NCBI GenBank assembly: GCA_029168955.1
Contig: JAPDOI010000418.1
Coordinates: 62,001-126,000 of the forward strand
Source of the DNA: Aplectana chamaeleonis
Lineage: Eukaryota > Nematoda > Chromadorea > Rhabditida > Cosmocercidae
DNA length: 64,000 nt
Direction of reading: 5' to 3'
Of this stretch, positions 32,005 through 43,711 are shown one piece after another (position 1 is the stretch's first letter; the number at the start of each line of letters is the position of its first letter). The notes under the pieces are model-generated. The model saw only the letters and a program-made list of their open reading frames with translations, did not search any database and was not told the origin of the DNA. The position numbers and the translations under genes are program-made.

Positions 32005-33299
32005 GAAGGTCAGATTTTGCGAGGAAAGAGGGCGGAAAAATGTTCCTAGGAGGAATTCATGAGGATGGTACATGAATACATAAAATAGAAAATCAGAGAA
32101 AACATTTTCAAGCGTCTCAAAAATCGTTTTAGACGGCTTTCACTGCAAATTCTCCTAGCTGCCGCAGCCGTTTCACCTAAAAACCGATAATTAAGCGCAA
32201 CGAGCCAACCTACCTAATCAACGACTGGCAGAGAAGAGTGCTTCATGCACAGAGGTTAAAAATAGAAAGGGTGCAGCTGCAGAAAGAGATATATAAGGTG
32301 ATCAATTTCTCAATAAGGTATCAAATGTGTAGTGTCAAGGTGCATAAGTACACTAACTGCGTCGATCCAACATAGAATGACATCACGGGAAACAGGAGAA
32401 CTGCTCTCTGATAACCAACACCCAAAAAACTTGCAGTTCGCTAGCCACGATGGCGTCATCGGTTGCATTAGTTGATTGGAATACGTTCAGTTCTCTGCTG
32501 TTAATTTGTTTAGTGAGTCCTCATTAGGGTTGAGTAGCCCGACCCTTGAGGCAAAATAAGTAAAATTTCAGAGCGAAAACTCACGTCGCCAACGATTCCA
32601 GTGATCTCTGCGAATAAATGACTGGTTGAGAGGACCGTGACGCTCGCGACAATCCGAGTGAGCGAGCAGACTTTACCGAACAGACCTTACAGGCTGTATT
32701 TATGCGACAGTGTGCACGGAAAGACTCTTACACAAAGTGGCCATTCCAAATGAAGTACATGTCTGCAAGACCAATTTTCGACGTAGAATTCAAATTTTTC
32801 GTTTACAGCTGCGGAGCTTTTCTTTTAACGGAGTTAGGAGCGTTTAGCGCTTCACTCGCAGGCGCATCATAACGTGTAAGCCGTGGTTCTTCGGCATCTT
32901 CTGAGATGCATCCATGTGAATTCTACACCAAGAACCATCCTATAGTGTGTTTTAAGCCGGAAAATGTCACTAAAATGAACGAAACGGCGCACCCTCATAC
33001 ACTAAGTCGATGTCACACGGTGCGTATTGGCGCAGTAACAGTGGGCGCTGCAGTGAGAAATGAGGCCACGAATTCGAATTCATCCCTATTCGTTTTTTTT
33101 TGCACTCTTATAGAATACCCAGATTCATTATCCAAAGTTTTGGTGGCAGCAGGTTTTCGTCAAAGAGCTTTCTGCAAAAATAAATAAACGTTTCAGTAGT
33201 TAGGGTTTGATCCTCGCGGCTGGTTTTATTGTGAAAATAATTGGACTTGCAATACATTTATAGCTATAAAATTTGCTCTACGAGCAGATGTGGCAATTA
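32005..33299. other. No convincing gene
   Basis: A 93-codon plus frame at 32906-33187 has no recognisable motif. No repeats identified. Confidence 0.4.
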
Positions 33300-33620
33300 T
33301 GGACGAAATTTCCGGAAAAAAAATTTTCCAGCAACTAATGAAGTGGACTTCCGAAAAACTATGGAAATCATCAAGCTGTGGGCCGGGGATGAGCGGAATA
33401 AAAATTTTGGATCTCGGAAACCGGAAAATGGAACAAATTTAAATTGTCGGAAATCGTAACCAAGCTGAAATTTCGACAAAAGAAATTGAAACAAGTCCAA
33501 AACTTCCGGAAATCGGAACAGAACAATTTTTTTCGGAAATCGGAAATCGAAACAAGTTTAAAAATTTCGGAAGTCGGAAAGCGAAATTCCGAGGCCAAGG
33601 AAGTGTGGAAACTGGAAACC
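33300..33620. repeat. CGGAAAT-rich segment with a hAT-MITE-like end
   Basis: Contains GGGGATGAGCGGAATAAAAA (33383), close to the ends of the hAT-type MITE at 37966-38269, and many CGGAAATCGGAA motifs typical of that family. No matching right end or 8-bp duplication was found. Confidence 0.5.
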
Positions 33621-33759
33621 AGAAAAACGAACAAGGTATAATTGCTGCTGGCAACGTAAAATGTGTCGAACCTTTGGTCTGAAAACATGTGGAATCATCG
33701 TTTCACAGATATGTAGGTTGTTGTAGATAGAATGCCATATTCCTATCGTAACCCAATCC

Positions 33760-33900
33760 TGTCGGCTTCTGTTGCTGTCCGGGCTCCTGAAGTTTGCCCA
33801 AGCAGCAACAGCTGCGGCCCAGAGATTCATAGAAGGAGCCGCATTGGCAGGCGGATCCTATTCCTATTCGGTGCGGCTCGAAGCCGAGAAACGCCAGAGG
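33760..33900. repeat. GCAACAG/GGCGGCTC repeat
   Basis: CTGTTGCTGTCCGGGC, GCAGCAACAGCTGCGGCCCA and CGGTGCGGCTCGAAGCCGAG match the family at 5519-5921. Confidence 0.55.
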
Positions 33901-33904
33901 GGTT

Positions 33905-35010
33905 CATACATTTCAGTAGGGTTTTCAAAGAGGTAAGCAAACGGCACTAAGAATATCGTGAAATGTGCACTCAGAATAGAAAAAACTCCTTAACGGCTGC
34001 GCCAATGACGCAAGCGGTCGAAAATTTAAGTGCCTTTAGCGAGACCAAAGGCACAAGTACAATCTTCCGAGTCGCGAAAAGGACGTGGGCGTAGCCAGAC
34101 CTGGCCGTCAATGCTAAGCTTAACCATGAGACTAGAAAAAGCGCCCATACAAAAAGAGAATCACGCTGCTAAATGTAGGGAGACGCACACAAACACATCA
34201 ACTATATGAGGAGTCTCAGCCCCCGTTGTCACGGTGATCGAAATCTCATAAACTCTCAGCTTTGCCTCAGGCAACTGCGAGCAGTGGCTGTGTGTGTGAC
34301 GCTGCTCCACTAGGGATGATGTCGCGCATCATTCACACTAATCCTCTTACCTCAGATGAAGAACTGGCGGCACACAGAGAAAAAATCAGGGAGGGGCAGA
34401 AAATCCGCATCCGCCCTCAAAAAACAGTCCACACAACAATTTTTCGGATATTTCTATGAAAATATCACATTTTGAAGCTTCACGTTTCGGTATAGAAGGC
34501 GAGAATGAGAATTCCACGGAGTAAGTAGTAAACAACTCAAAGGTGAAGTATAGAATATTTATACCGCACTGACCAAAGCAAACACTTGAGTCTGTTGACT
34601 CTGTATGCCAGCCGACTCGAGTCAGAGAGGCGAAGTGTTGCTAACTCCATTTGAGAAAGCATATTCGATTTTTTCTGCTCAGCTACACATTTTGGTAAGG
34701 TTGAGATGACCAGAAAAGCCGGACAACAGTTCCTCAATGGAGGTGGAACTGAATACATGTGATTTTCTGAAACTTATTACAAAAGTTTGCTCACTTATTT
34801 AGGAAGAAGACGACTTGAGTAGCAAGGCCAGAAGATTCAGCCAGCTATAGGGTATAATATTTGATAGGAAGTAAGTACGACTAAACGCTAGATCGAAGAT
34901 AGGCGTCACAATGAAATAAACGTTGCCGTCCGCGTGAGTCCAGAATAAGATCAGAGATGGAAGAGGGAACGCACACACTCGCTATTACGGACGAAGGAAC
35001 GCGAGAATGC
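33905..35010. other. No convincing gene
   Basis: Short frames only; no repeat seen. Confidence 0.4.
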
Positions 35011-35018
35011 CTACTGAG

Positions 35019-36259
35019 CAGGGGTGTGCGTTGATGAAAAATATATTTTTCGTTAAGCGTTAATCGTTAATTTTCAAGAAAAAACTGCGTTAACCCGTCC
35101 GTTAATGCGTTAACACGTTAATTTCGCGCTTCGTTAAGGATTTTCAATACATTACTTGACCATAACGAAAATCTATAAATTACCAGGGCTCCCATAAAAA
35201 TAACATAAGCCTTCTAATGACGTCAGCAGGACGTCGTGGAAAGCAGTAGGGCTCCAGAAGCCGTAGGCACGGCCTCGTGGGAAATAGCTAGAGCCCCAGA
35301 TGACGTCGTGAGGATCACGTCGTGAAGGGTGGGTGAGGCATCATATGGCGTCATTATGGCGTCGTGGGACAGGACATCGTGGAGAATGGGTAGGTCTTCA
35401 GATGATGTCATGGAAAGTAGGTAGGGCTTCAGATGTCGTCAGCAGCACGTCATGGAACGAAGGCAGGGCTCCAGATGACGACGTTAGGACGTCGTGGAAA
35501 GTGGATGAGCGCTCAGATGGCGTCAGTAGCGTTGTGAAAAATAGGAGTGCGTCGCGTCCTAGAAAGTCATTAGGCCTTTTTCAAAGTGCGATCGCTGATC
35601 GCCGCTACGGCATGTTTTGAATGCAGATCGACGTGCGACGCGAACTCAATCGATGCTCATGATTATCATCCCATCGCTTCGCGCGGCGATCGAACTCTGA
35701 AGGAGGCTTCAGGGCGTGCTTAGCGTTCTAGAAAGCCAGTAGCGCTTTATGTAAGACATGCGACGCGTGGTAGAAACTGAGTAGCGCTTCTTGTGAACTA
35801 TGCGCCGCGTGGTTCACTCCATACTGAGCGTGTGCTGCTTGTTAGAAAGTTTGTGGCCTTCATTCCCGCTCCCAACCCTCATTTGATAGCCTGCTCAACC
35901 GTAGAGAGGTAGATCAGGTCTCACATTTCCTTTTTGGAACACGAATTCGAATTCTTCGATATTGGGAAGAAATAACTAAAATAGATAGACAATGTAATGG
36001 GACACATCGAGGTCAGCGAGATAATTCACAACAACAACCGAAAATTGACCTGCCGCAAGCCGACACGACGTGCACGGCCCCAGTTTTTAAATCTGCCATT
36101 GAAGCAGATCAATCAGTGCCATAATTCCACTGCAATTCACGAACTTAGATTACCGTTATTTTAGCACTTTTTCGTTAAGCGGTAATCGTTAATTTCATAA
36201 AATGAACCGCATTAACCCGTTAATGCGTTAACACGTTAACGTTATACCACACAGCCTTG
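35019..36259. mobile_element. hAT-type non-autonomous element (1241 bp)
   Basis: Ends CAGGGGTGTGCG and, inverted, CAAGGCTGTGTGG are hAT-like. Perfect 8-bp target-site duplications CTACTGAG flank it (35011-35018, 36260-36267). Subterminal direct repeats rich in TTAACGCG (TTCGTTAAGCGTTAATCGTTA, in two parts) occur near both ends. The interior holds degenerate satellite-like repeats. No transposase. Confidence 0.85.
35215..35560 (+). repeat. Degenerate relatives of the 42-bp satellite
   Basis: About nine irregular units of the form GATGACGTCAGCAGGACGTCGTGGAAAG..GTAGGGCTCCA (given in parts: GATGACGTC, GACGTCGTGGAAAG, TAGGGCT). They match the degenerate right edge of the main array (28230-28345). 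Related AGTAGCGCTT units follow to about 35830. Confidence 0.75.
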
Positions 36260-36269
36260 CTACTGAGCA

Positions 36270-36861
36270 TTATCAGGTAGTATGTATAGCGTAGCTCCAT
36301 CGTTTTGAGCCGGTCATCATGTTAGGCTTAGCGGGCTCATCATGTTAAAATCTCCTTATCACTTATATTCTGCCATGACCGACCGCTCTGCAGCCTGCTC
36401 CGCCCGGACTAATCCGTGCCGGCTAGGCTTTAGACTTCGGACAGAATTGAAAAGAAAATTGGTATAATTCGGATAATCGAGTATTCCAGCACTCATTCGT
36501 AGATTCGAAATATTCGGAATCCAAAAGTATCCGCACTAAATATAAGAGTAATTGATCCACTGGAAGATTGAATCATTCAATCGTTCGATTATTTGAAATA
36601 GAGCCCAATTTCAGGTGACCAAATTCAAATAAACGGACGCTTTCGAACAGGTATGGCCGTGAAATCATTTGAAGAGTCGGTAATAGGAAGGATCTTCAAG
36701 ATTTCGAAAAGCAGAATTCGGAGGACCAAAATCATCAGAAAACGAAAATCGGAAAGCGCGAATCGGAAATTGTAAGGGTAGATTTGGGGAAATCTCACGA
36801 CATTCGCTTGTCTATGGAATAGATCAACGAATGGGAACTGCGAGTATGGGGCTAAAGGGGT
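36270..36861. other. No feature recognised
   Basis: Short GATTCGAAA/CGGAAT-type motifs only. Confidence 0.4.
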
Positions 36862-37126
36862 CTGCAGAATTCAAGTCGCGGCATTGCTCGCAGCGACGAA
36901 CAGCATTGGATGATGTAATATCGATTACATTCGGCGACGGTGGCGACAGACGAGATGTGAAGGGCAACGAGGGGGCACCGCAGAGTGTATTGACGGCGCT
37001 ACGACCCTGCATCACTGCCAGAGAGTGGCAACCGACGCCGCGACGATAATGATGTTCTGAAACAATTTTGTCGCCGCGTCAAGGCTGACGCTCGGCGACC
37101 ACTCGCCGGTCTCTGCAACTCTGCAG
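36862..37126. mobile_element. CTGCAGAGTT fold-back element, copy 1
   Basis: Bounded by CTGCAGAATTCAAGTCGCGG and inverted CTGCAGAGTTGCAGAGACCG. It aligns over its full length with 44409-44667 (shared TGATGTAATATCGATTACAT-like block and AATTTTGTCGCCGCG). Confidence 0.75.
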
Positions 37127-37167
37127 ACCCTTTACGCAGAGTTGCATTGCGGCGCGACCTTATGGCA

Positions 37168-37286
37168 GGGATCATACTCCCAGCGACGTGCGACGCGACG
37201 CAGTGTTTACCATGAGTACTGACCGAAAATCGATATGCCTGATATGCACGGTCGCTGTCGCCGGTCGCGCCAAGTATTACCCGGCC
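37168..37286. repeat. Fold-back element, CATACTTCCCGCGAC family, copy 2
   Basis: ATCATACTCCCAGCGACG at the left and GGTCGCGCCAAGTATTACCC at the right are decayed inverted arms matching 1787-1905. Confidence 0.55.
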
Positions 37287-37380
37287 TATGTCGGGCCGCA
37301 GTTTTGTTTGATCGCGGCGATCTATCAGTACTGCAGCCCATCATAACGTGGCGCCGCGCCGCGATGCAACTGTGCTCCGC

Positions 37381-37480
37381 CCCTGCGAGTTCGTTTACAC
37401 TTCCACCGCCGAACGGCTAGGCGGAGTGCAATCCTATAATATTATTTATCGTGCAGCGCCTCGAGGCCAACTCTGCAGCA
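37381..37480. repeat. Fold-back relic, CGTTTATA...ACGCCG family
   Basis: CGTTTACACTTCCACCGCCG, GGATTGCACT-like and ATGCACTTCGCAGCGG resemble 11463-11732. Confidence 0.4.
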
Positions 37481-37624
37481 ATGCACTTCGCAGCGGTGTT
37501 GCAAGAACATGGTGATAGCTGCCCGAGCAATATTGGAAGAAAAATATGAGCCATTTTCACATTAGGTCGAGACAGCAAAAAATGGCGAGCGTTGTATCAC
37601 CGGCCCCTTCTACTAGCCCATCTA

Positions 37625-37700
37625 CGCAAGTTGGCCGAGTGGTCCAAGGCGCGGATTACCAGGCGAAGACCAACAGGTTCATTCCTCCCTGCTGGCAGAG
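37625..37700 (+). repeat. tRNA-like (Leu/Ser-type) relic
   Basis: A perfect A box TGGCCGAGTGG (37632-37642) followed by TCCAAGGCGCGGATT recalls a long-variable-arm tRNA. The B-box region GGTTCATTCCT (37676) is degraded and the acceptor ends do not pair. A tRNA pseudogene or SINE head. Confidence 0.5.
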
Positions 37701-37782
37701 TTGTTGCCACGACTGTACGCGGTATTCCTATGACAACTCATTGACAACAAACGTCATAGAGAATAAGATCAACCGTTCAGGG

Positions 37783-38524
37783 GCGGCATGCATGAACGCA
37801 GCGATGGATGTCAGGGAGCCGCTCCGCGTCCTATGCGCGCAGCGTCGGGCCACGGGACGGTCCGAAGTTCATGGCGTATATCGATGCGCCGCAAACGTAA
37901 ATGCACTTTCCGCAGCAAACTCTACGCGCGAATTTTTTGTCATCCTAGTTGTGTTTGCTTCCAATCAGGGATGAGCGGAATAAAAATATGAAATTTCGGA
38001 AATCGGTTTTTGGGTTTCGGAACAAAATTTTTTTCTCGGGTTTCGGAAATCTGGCGCGAAACGCCTAAAGATGCGCGGAAATGCGGTTTTCGGAACGCAA
38101 ACGCGGAAAAATTCAGAAATTATCTAGTGTTTTCCTACATCCCAGATGTCCCGATATTATCGCATTCCGCGGCATTTTCTGCTGTTTTCGGAATGCGGAA
38201 CGCGGAATGCCAAAATTGCGCGAAACTGCGGGTTTCGGAACGCGAGACGCGGAACTCCGCTCATTCCTGCTTCCAATTATTGAGATTCCATCCATAGAGG
38301 AGAAGCGAAAGGGTTCCATACATATCTAGTCGGAATGATGAAATCGACTGTGATGCAGAGAAGAAGTGCGCGCGTAGAGCTTGCTGTGGGAAGTGCATTT
38401 ACGTCTGCGGCACATCAATATACGCCATGAACTTCGGGGACGTCTTGTGGCTCGACGCTGCGCGCATAGGACGTGGAGCGGCTCTCTGACCTCCTTCGCT
38501 GCGTTCATGCATGCAGCCTCAGAA
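37783..38524. mobile_element. Fold-back element with a nested hAT MITE
   Basis: Arms 37783-37942 and 38355-38524 are inverted copies over ~160 bp (GCATGCATGAACGCAGCGA, GTCCTATGCGCGCAGCGTCG, GAAGTTCATGGCGTATAT). The spacer contains the hAT-type MITE at 37966-38269. Each arm has a similar open frame, but this follows from the arm identity. Confidence 0.7.
37966..38269. mobile_element. hAT-type MITE (304 bp)
   Basis: Ends CAGGGATGAGCGGAAT and, inverted, CAGGAATGAGCGGAGT. Perfect 8-bp duplications CTTCCAAT at 37958-37965 and 38270-38277. The interior is rich in GGAAATGCGG and GGAACGCG motifs. Related ends occur at 33383, 50135-50562, 50624-50924, 52078 and possibly 54787. Confidence 0.88.
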
Positions 38525-39400
38525 TAGCAGAACACGGAGACGAAATTTCTGATAAAAATCACTCTGTATGACACTTTGCCGACCCTACAGTCCTTCAACC
38601 GGATAGATCTGCACTCAACAGCAGCAATAGCCACAATATCAAAACAAAAAAGGTGGTCTCTCTGCTTGACGTGAGTCCCTATTTTGCAAATAGTATTCCG
38701 ACCGGAAGCACTGCACATTCAAGTAGAAGTAGAACTACTATTAGTCGATATTTCTCTTACGGTGCATTCCTTTTCGCAGTATTTGCTGTTTTTTTCAATG
38801 TCAAATGCTGTCGATAAAGTCCTAGTATATGAATACCGCTGGCAACTGTTCTTCTCAAGAACATCATGGCCCAAAATTTCCGTAGCTAATGGGACTATAC
38901 CACAGGATTCTCGGTATGGAGGTCTATGGGCTACGGTAGTTGAATGATATTATGCTTACTGTAACCTACAGCTATCAACCACAAAACTGAGTGCACCTCA
39001 TGTGCGTATTCAGCGTCCCAAAAAACCCCTATGTGAGGCTTGAGCAAACTTTTTTGAGCTCTAAAGGGGCCCATTTTTGGGAGTACACAGGTCGATGAAT
39101 ATTGTCCGTCCAAACTTTGTGTGGGCAAACTTTGCACAGCCTGTATGCTTTTCATAGGTTCGTTGGCGTGGAGACAGCGGTCCGAGAGGTGAAGGTTGTT
39201 TAGGATACTTGAGCGTGGAATGGTGAAGGTTCTCTATAGACTTGCAACTTCAAAATTTGACGTTTTCTCAATCCTCTTCTTTTTTTGCATTCAGTATATT
39301 TTTCTTTTTAATCATTAATTTTGAAACATTTTTTCGCCAGATGACCTCCTTTTGAAATTCACTATTCTTAATAAAATAATCTGCCTAGATCATGAAAAAC
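38525..39400. other. No feature recognised
   Basis: Nothing beyond chance frames. Confidence 0.4.
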
Positions 39401-40668
39401 TTCCTTTGAGCTGTCTTGTAGTCAAAACTTTTCGGAAAAATTTTCCAAGCGATTTTCGAAAAACTACCCATTCTTCGCTCATAAATTGTTTTCCCTTCAA
39501 GACGAATCTTTGAATGGGGCTGTTTCCGAAGTCTCCATGGAATTTCGCGTCGAATAGTGTTTTCATGTTAAGAAAAATATGTTTCCAGTCTCTCAGCCGA
39601 TTTCAATTTATGAAGTAACGTTTCTTTCACCAAAAGCAATCTGTTTTTCGTCTATAACTTTTTTACGCTAAAAGATAGCTTTCTGGTGAAGGTTGTTTTC
39701 GGAATCCACATTAAATTCTGCATCGAAGAGCGTTTTCAAATTCAAAAAATACTTTCCCCTTCTACCAGCCGATTTCAGTTTTTGAAATGCATTTTTTTCG
39801 CCTGAAATTATCGGTTTTTCGTCCATAACTTTTTTGAGCTTGGAGATAAGCCTTTGTTTAAAGCTGTTTTCGGAATTTCGATACAATTCCGCGTCAACTT
39901 GTGCTTTTAATTAAAGAGAATCATTTCTCGATCCTTCAGCCTAATTCATTTTACGAAACACCGGTTTTTCGCCTATAGCTCTTCAACTATTGACGATAGT
40001 TTTCTCGTGAGGGTTGTTTTTGAAATACAAGTAAAATTCAGCGTCGAATGATATATCGGGTTCCTAACTTTGCTTGCCCCAAAAGCCAGCCTGGTTGGTG
40101 CAGCCGAGCTCCACAGTAGTCTATATAGGGTGCTCTCGCCTCTATGGTTTAAATGAGAGGCGCAGAGTTCTGCTGGAGCCAACAACGGGGCTCGGCTCAA
40201 CCGACCTGGCTGGCTTATGGGGCAAGCAAAGTTAGAAACTCGATAAATCATTCGACGCAGAATTTTAAGTGTATTTCAAAAACAACCCTCACGAGAAAAC
40301 TATCCTCAATAGTTAAAGAGTTATAGCCGAAAAACCGGTGTTTCGTGAAATGCATTAGACTGAAGGATCGAGAAAATATTTTTCCAAACTGGACACACTA
40401 TTCGGTGCAGAATTTTATGAAGATTCCGAAAACAACCTTCACCGAAGGTCTATCTCCAAGCAAAAAAAAAGTTGTCGACGAAAAACCGATAATTTCAGGC
40501 GAGAAAAATGCACTTCATAAACTGAAATCGGCTGGTATAAGGGGGACGTATTTTTTTGAAACTGAAAACGCTATTAGATGCAGAATTTTATGGAAAATCC
40601 GAAAACAACCTTCACCAGGAGGCTATCTCTTACGGTAAAAAAGTTATGGCCGAAAAACCGGCAGTGAC
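39401..40668. repeat. ~170-bp satellite arranged as a 1-kb palindrome
   Basis: Tandem units occur at 39478, 39651, 39822 and 39972 (anchor CTATAACTTTTTT). They carry GAAGGTTGTTTTCGG, GCCGATTTCAG and GGTTTTTCGTC. From 39631 the array is mirrored about ~40150 and ends at 40668. The core (40056-40243) is itself an inverted pair beginning GGTTCCTAACTTTGCTTGCC. The portion 39401-39630 has no mirror partner. Confidence 0.8.
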
Positions 40669-41746
40669 ACCCACCCAATCTTGAGAATGACTTGCATGAG
40701 TGTTAGGTCACTTTCATTCTTTTTCGGGGCGTTTCACCGGTTGTCACCGGTTTTCCCTATGGTGAAGGTTCCCCACTTCACCTGCCCAGGGGTGAAGCTT
40801 GGTGGAGTACATGGCTCCACCCAACGAAGCTATGATGCTTTTACATGTTCCCTTCTTCACCTTCGCCTGCTTCGTTCTTTCTAGCGATTATCGAGGAAGA
40901 AGCTGCAAAATTTCTAAGATCGAACACTGTGTCATGATGAATATGCCGAGAAGAAAATAGGAGAAGTGAGGGGCGTGGCATGACTGAGACGAGGTCGATG
41001 GTTGGATATGATTCAATATGTATAAAACAAACAATAAATCATCGATTCTCAGGGAATGCCCGCACACCCTGCAGCTCCAAGAAAAGCCTTCAAATACAAG
41101 TATGTACAATTTATAGTTTCCATAATATAGCAAAAATCAACAAATGAATAGTCTCAGGCTCACATGGATTTCACACTTTCCCAAAACTTTTAGAACATCC
41201 ACGAACTTTTTTTGCAATTTTGAATTGAATTGTATCCGTATTTTTATTGTTTATCTGCATTGAAAGGACTATCTGGGTTGACGAGTAGACCTTGAGCATA
41301 TACATAAGACCACTTTACAGTCAGTAGTCCTTACTATAGAAGACCATTTCGAAGTTTATATGGTCGCTCCAACTTCCGTCAAATAGTCCTTCAAACAACT
41401 TGATGGAACGAAAACAAATTTGATGGAGAACAGACTGTAGTCGATGAGGGGAAGGGGAAACCTGGGGAAAACATTGGCACACAATCACTGCATCAGCGCT
41501 TGGAACTGGTTTCAAGGAATTGAGTCGGCCGTTTTTTCCCTTTTTCTACCCTCTAAACAGACTTTTCTAAACATATTACATCATAAAATATGAATTCCTC
41601 ATCTTAATTCTACTCGAAATTTGGTTTTGTTCAACAGGTATTTCTTTTTTTCTTGAAAATTCAGCATGTTATGAAGAGAGTGGGAATTTATGTACCCATG
41701 ACAATGCTACGAAAATGTCAAGCTTCTTGAAAAAACACCAGGTTAC
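40669..41746. other. No feature recognised
   Basis: Contains a small direct repeat TTCACCGGTTG/GTCACCGGTT near 40734-40755 and otherwise nothing. Confidence 0.4.
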
Positions 41747-42720
41747 TTGTGGAGGGGGTCGTACAAAACATAAGGCCTGGTGTAGAGAGGGTCGTGCAAA
41801 GCATGGGGTTATTTGTGGAGTGGGTCTTACAAAACATGGAGCCGTGAGGAGAGGGTCGTACCAAACATGAGGTTTATTGTGTAGAGGGTCGTTGAAAGAA
41901 TAGGGTCATGCGTGACCAGAGTCGTACAAAACATGAGATTACTTGGGGAGAGGGTCGGAGAAGACACGGGGTCTTCGATAGAGAGGGTCGTACAAAACAT
42001 CAGGTTACTTGGAGGGAGGGTTGGTGCAAACATAAGGCCAAGTACGGAGGGAGTCGCACAGAGCATTTGGTCACTTAGGGAGAGGGTCGCACAAAACAAT
42101 AGGTTACTTGTGGAGGGGTCGTACTGAACATAAGGCCCCGTGAGGACAGGGTCGTACCAAGCATGAAGTCATGTGTTGGGATGGTCGTGCAAACATGACG
42201 TCACATATGAAGAGGGTTGTTGCAAACATAAGATCAAGTGTGAAGAGGGTGTTAGGCGCTATTCATAATACTCAATGCCAGCGCGGCACGCGCGTGCCGC
42301 GCTTGCGGAGACTATGAATACTCCAGCGGCGACGCCATGGCGGAGCGGTGAAGCTGGAATGAATGAGACGATCGATAAATAATATCAGCGGGTGAAAACG
42401 CCAAGGCGTTCCGGGTGGCAGCATGAATACTGCAGCGGCGACGCCATGGCGGAGCGGGCGGAGCGTGAAGCGCCTGCCACGCGGGCGTGGCGTCAAGCCA
42501 TTCATACACAAACGCCACGGGCGTTGAGTAAAATGAATAGCGCCTTACGAAGATTGAGCCTACTTGTTGAGAGGGTCGCAGAAAATAAGAGTTGATGTGT
42601 GAGGAGGGACGTACTATATGCATTGTGTAGAGGGAGGATCTCGCACGAGATCTAGGGTTCCGCTATTGGGAGGGTGACACAGAAGACCGAGTTCATGCTG
42701 TGAAGGAGGGTGACGTGTGC
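41747..42720. repeat. Degenerate ~40-bp minisatellite, split by a MITE
   Basis: Units of the type GAGAGGGTCGTACAAAACATAAGGTTACTTGTG (in parts: GAGAGGGTCG, ACAAAACAT, GGTTACTTG) run from 41747 to 42251 and resume at about 42550, interrupted by the 290-bp MITE. Confidence 0.8.
42255..42544. mobile_element. TTA-flanked MITE (290 bp), PIF/Harbinger-type target site
   Basis: Ends GGCGCTATTCAT, perfectly inverted at the right, with TTA duplications at 42252-42254 and 42545-42547. The interior has a 22-bp perfect palindrome at 42281-42302 (centre CACGCGCGTG) and two copies of CAGCGGCGACGCCATGGCGG (42319, 42431). TTA/TAA duplications are characteristic of PIF/Harbinger. Confidence 0.85.
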
Positions 42721-42724
42721 ATCA

Positions 42725-43711
42725 TAAAGATCCAAGAAATCTAAATTTAGATAAATCTTGTACAGAAAGATTAGCAAAAAAGTTTCTGATCGAATATCAC
42801 ATTCGTACATGGTTTTACATCACCCGATAACTGCTCTATAGGCACACATACGCGCGCCACATACCTAATCTAATGATGGCATTCTCGTCTCCCGTGCTGT
42901 TGACTGACTCGATCACATTTACGGCATTACGTCGAGAACTCGTTGCTGTTCTCCACACCGAAAATAAGGAGCAGACGAAGTAAATAAGTGGAAAAAGGGT
43001 GACATCACGCTATTTCGGCTAAATGTGAAATTCTAGGAGAACAGACGGAGACTTTGACACAGGGCAAAGGAACCTGATGTCTAGGGAAACTCATACTGGA
43101 TCGATAGACAAGGATAGACTAGATCAGAAGCAGCCATTTCCTGCCAGCGTAAAGACCCAGACATCATATGTCAGCTAGAAGAAGTGAACACAGTGTGACA
43201 AGCAGAACGGGGCAGACGCGGTAGAAAGCGAGCTATTCTTATACTTTACAGAGAAGAAGGAATGAAAAAGAATCGAAGGAAAAAGAAATCAAATACGAAA
43301 AAGGGGTCGTGGAACAAGGAGGTTAGAAAGAGCCAGGAAATCAGAAGAGGTCGTGGTGGACAAAAGAGGTCTCTCGGAAGGTGGCCACAAGGGGATGAAT
43401 GTTAAAATTGGATAGAACACGGAATTAATTTCAATAGAGAGTGATAATGCAAAGTCCACTACACGCTGAATTGAGTCATACGGTACAATGCAGAAATACA
43501 GGTCCACAATAATGTTCGCATTCAAGAAACCAAGCCTTGGACTTCGCGATACGTGTATTCAGGAGTGTTGAAAACGTTTGTAGACAATGTTCCAGAACAA
43601 TTGGCTCATTGGTTCAGAAGAACTGCTTGTTTTGGGACAAGCGCCCATCTAAAGAGGTGCAAAGGTACAGGTCTACCCCAATTTTTATTTCCACAAACTT
43701 GCTCAGGCTAG
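42725..43711. other. No feature recognised
   Basis: No gene or repeat identified. Confidence 0.4.
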
